From JBBSGC01 sp038254525 (GTDB lineage: Bacteria > Actinomycetota > Actinomycetes > Propionibacteriales > Nocardioidaceae), in the NCBI GenBank assembly GCA_038254525.1, contig JBBSGC010000122.1, forward strand, positions 1 to 5,151: a stretch of 5,151 nucleotides of DNA, given 5' to 3'. The translations under genes were made by a program, and so were the position numbers. The notes below the pieces were generated by a model. It searched no databases. It had not been told where the DNA came from and was given only the letters and a program-made list of their open reading frames with translations. Within the stretch, counting starts at the first letter, position 1. The number at the start of each line of letters is the position of its first letter. Of this stretch, positions 5,000-5,151 are shown in pieces.

Positions 5000-5037
5000 G
5001 CAGCGGAGGCGCCGTCTGGCGGCTACGGCCGCGCTGC
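5000..5037 (+). terminator. Candidate terminator: two-part hairpin with a UACG tetraloop after the GNAT gene
   Basis: Eight bases after the GNAT stop codon, GCAGC (5000-5004) can pair with GCTGC (5033-5037), enclosing an inner hairpin GCGGC-TACG-GCCGC (5019-5032). The inner loop with its C-G closing pair is exactly the unusually stable cUACGg (UNCG class) RNA tetraloop. There is no T-run afterwards, so this would be a U-less terminator or an RNA-stabilising 3' hairpin. Confidence 0.45.
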
Positions 5038-5040
5038 GGT

Positions 5041-5044
5041 AGGA
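5041..5044 (+). promoter_or_regulatory. Possible ribosome binding site for the gene at 5052
   Basis: AGGA lies 7 bases before the ATG at 5052, at suitable spacing. It is short, but it supports that ATG as a real start. Confidence 0.4.
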
Positions 5045-5051
5045 CAGGCCC

Positions 5052-5151
5052 ATGGCGTCGTGCGCGTTCTTCCCGCCCTCGCTGCTGCGCCGGCTCGACG
5101 CGCTGGTCCCCGGCGCAGCCAGCGAGCCGACCGGGTTGGCGGAGAACCTGC
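5052..5151 (+). CDS. Start of an unidentified gene, 3'-truncated by window
   Basis: An ATG at 5052, preceded by AGGA at normal spacing, opens a frame that stays open for 33 codons to the window edge. The residues begin MASCAFFPPSLLRRLDALVP and continue with an Ala/Glu-containing stretch ending LAENL. Codons are strongly G/C-ended, as in the neighbouring genes. The C-x-F-x-PP-x-LL-x-RL pattern recalls the N-terminus of actinobacterial thermolysin-like (M4) metallopeptidases, but this is recognition from memory on a very short stretch and no catalytic motif is visible. The candidate hairpin before it suggests a new transcription unit after the GNAT gene. Confidence 0.45.
   Translation, partial: MASCAFFPPSLLRRLDALVPGAASEPTGLAENL

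Noticed and set aside
1..5151. Mobile element, CRISPR array, tRNA, phage or defence system
   Set aside because: No transposase or integrase motifs, spaced direct repeats, cloverleaf-like sequence or defence domains could be seen; the window reads as core chromosomal genes.

Overview
The window is a compact, very GC-rich chromosomal segment. It has GTG starts on several genes, a strong G/C third-codon bias and a characteristic gene set, which point to a high-GC actinomycete (Actinobacteria). The species cannot be named from the sequence. It looks like core-genome housekeeping DNA. I see no insertion sequence, tRNA, rRNA, CRISPR array, phage gene or toxin-antitoxin module, and nothing that I would call a clearly new multi-gene system.

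Layout. Positions 1-862 (+) hold the end of a zinc ABC transporter permease (znuB-like, with a strikingly His-rich tail), followed 13 bp later by the zinc-sensing repressor Zur. This is the usual actinobacterial znu-zur operon ending. Positions 914-2017 (+) hold a stand-alone aminoglycoside-phosphotransferase-fold kinase, probably translated from a leaderless mRNA. It runs convergently into, and overlaps by 95 bp, the minus-strand pair recO-uppS (3434 down to 1923): the DNA-repair mediator RecO and the long-chain cis-prenyl diphosphate synthase that makes the cell-wall lipid carrier. A 138-bp divergent intergenic region (3435-3572) separates recO from a plus-strand hemerythrin (HHE) protein (3573-4142). 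This gap carries a perfect 12-bp inverted repeat and a good match to a SigF/SigB-type stress promoter aimed at the hemerythrin gene. A GNAT acetyltransferase (4212-4991), a possible terminator hairpin with a UACG tetraloop, and the first 33 codons of another gene (from 5052) complete the window.

How the parts relate. ZnuB and Zur form a feedback pair for zinc uptake; the Zur-binding operator would lie upstream of the window. Proximity of zur to uppS-recO is, from memory, also seen in Streptomyces and Mycobacterium, so the APH-fold kinase between zur and uppS looks like the variable element. The hemerythrin and GNAT genes appear to be separate transcription units. The items most worth a second look are the stress promoter and inverted repeat upstream of the hemerythrin gene, the His-rich ZnuB tail, the kinase/uppS antisense overlap, and the shared leaderless-type start signals.
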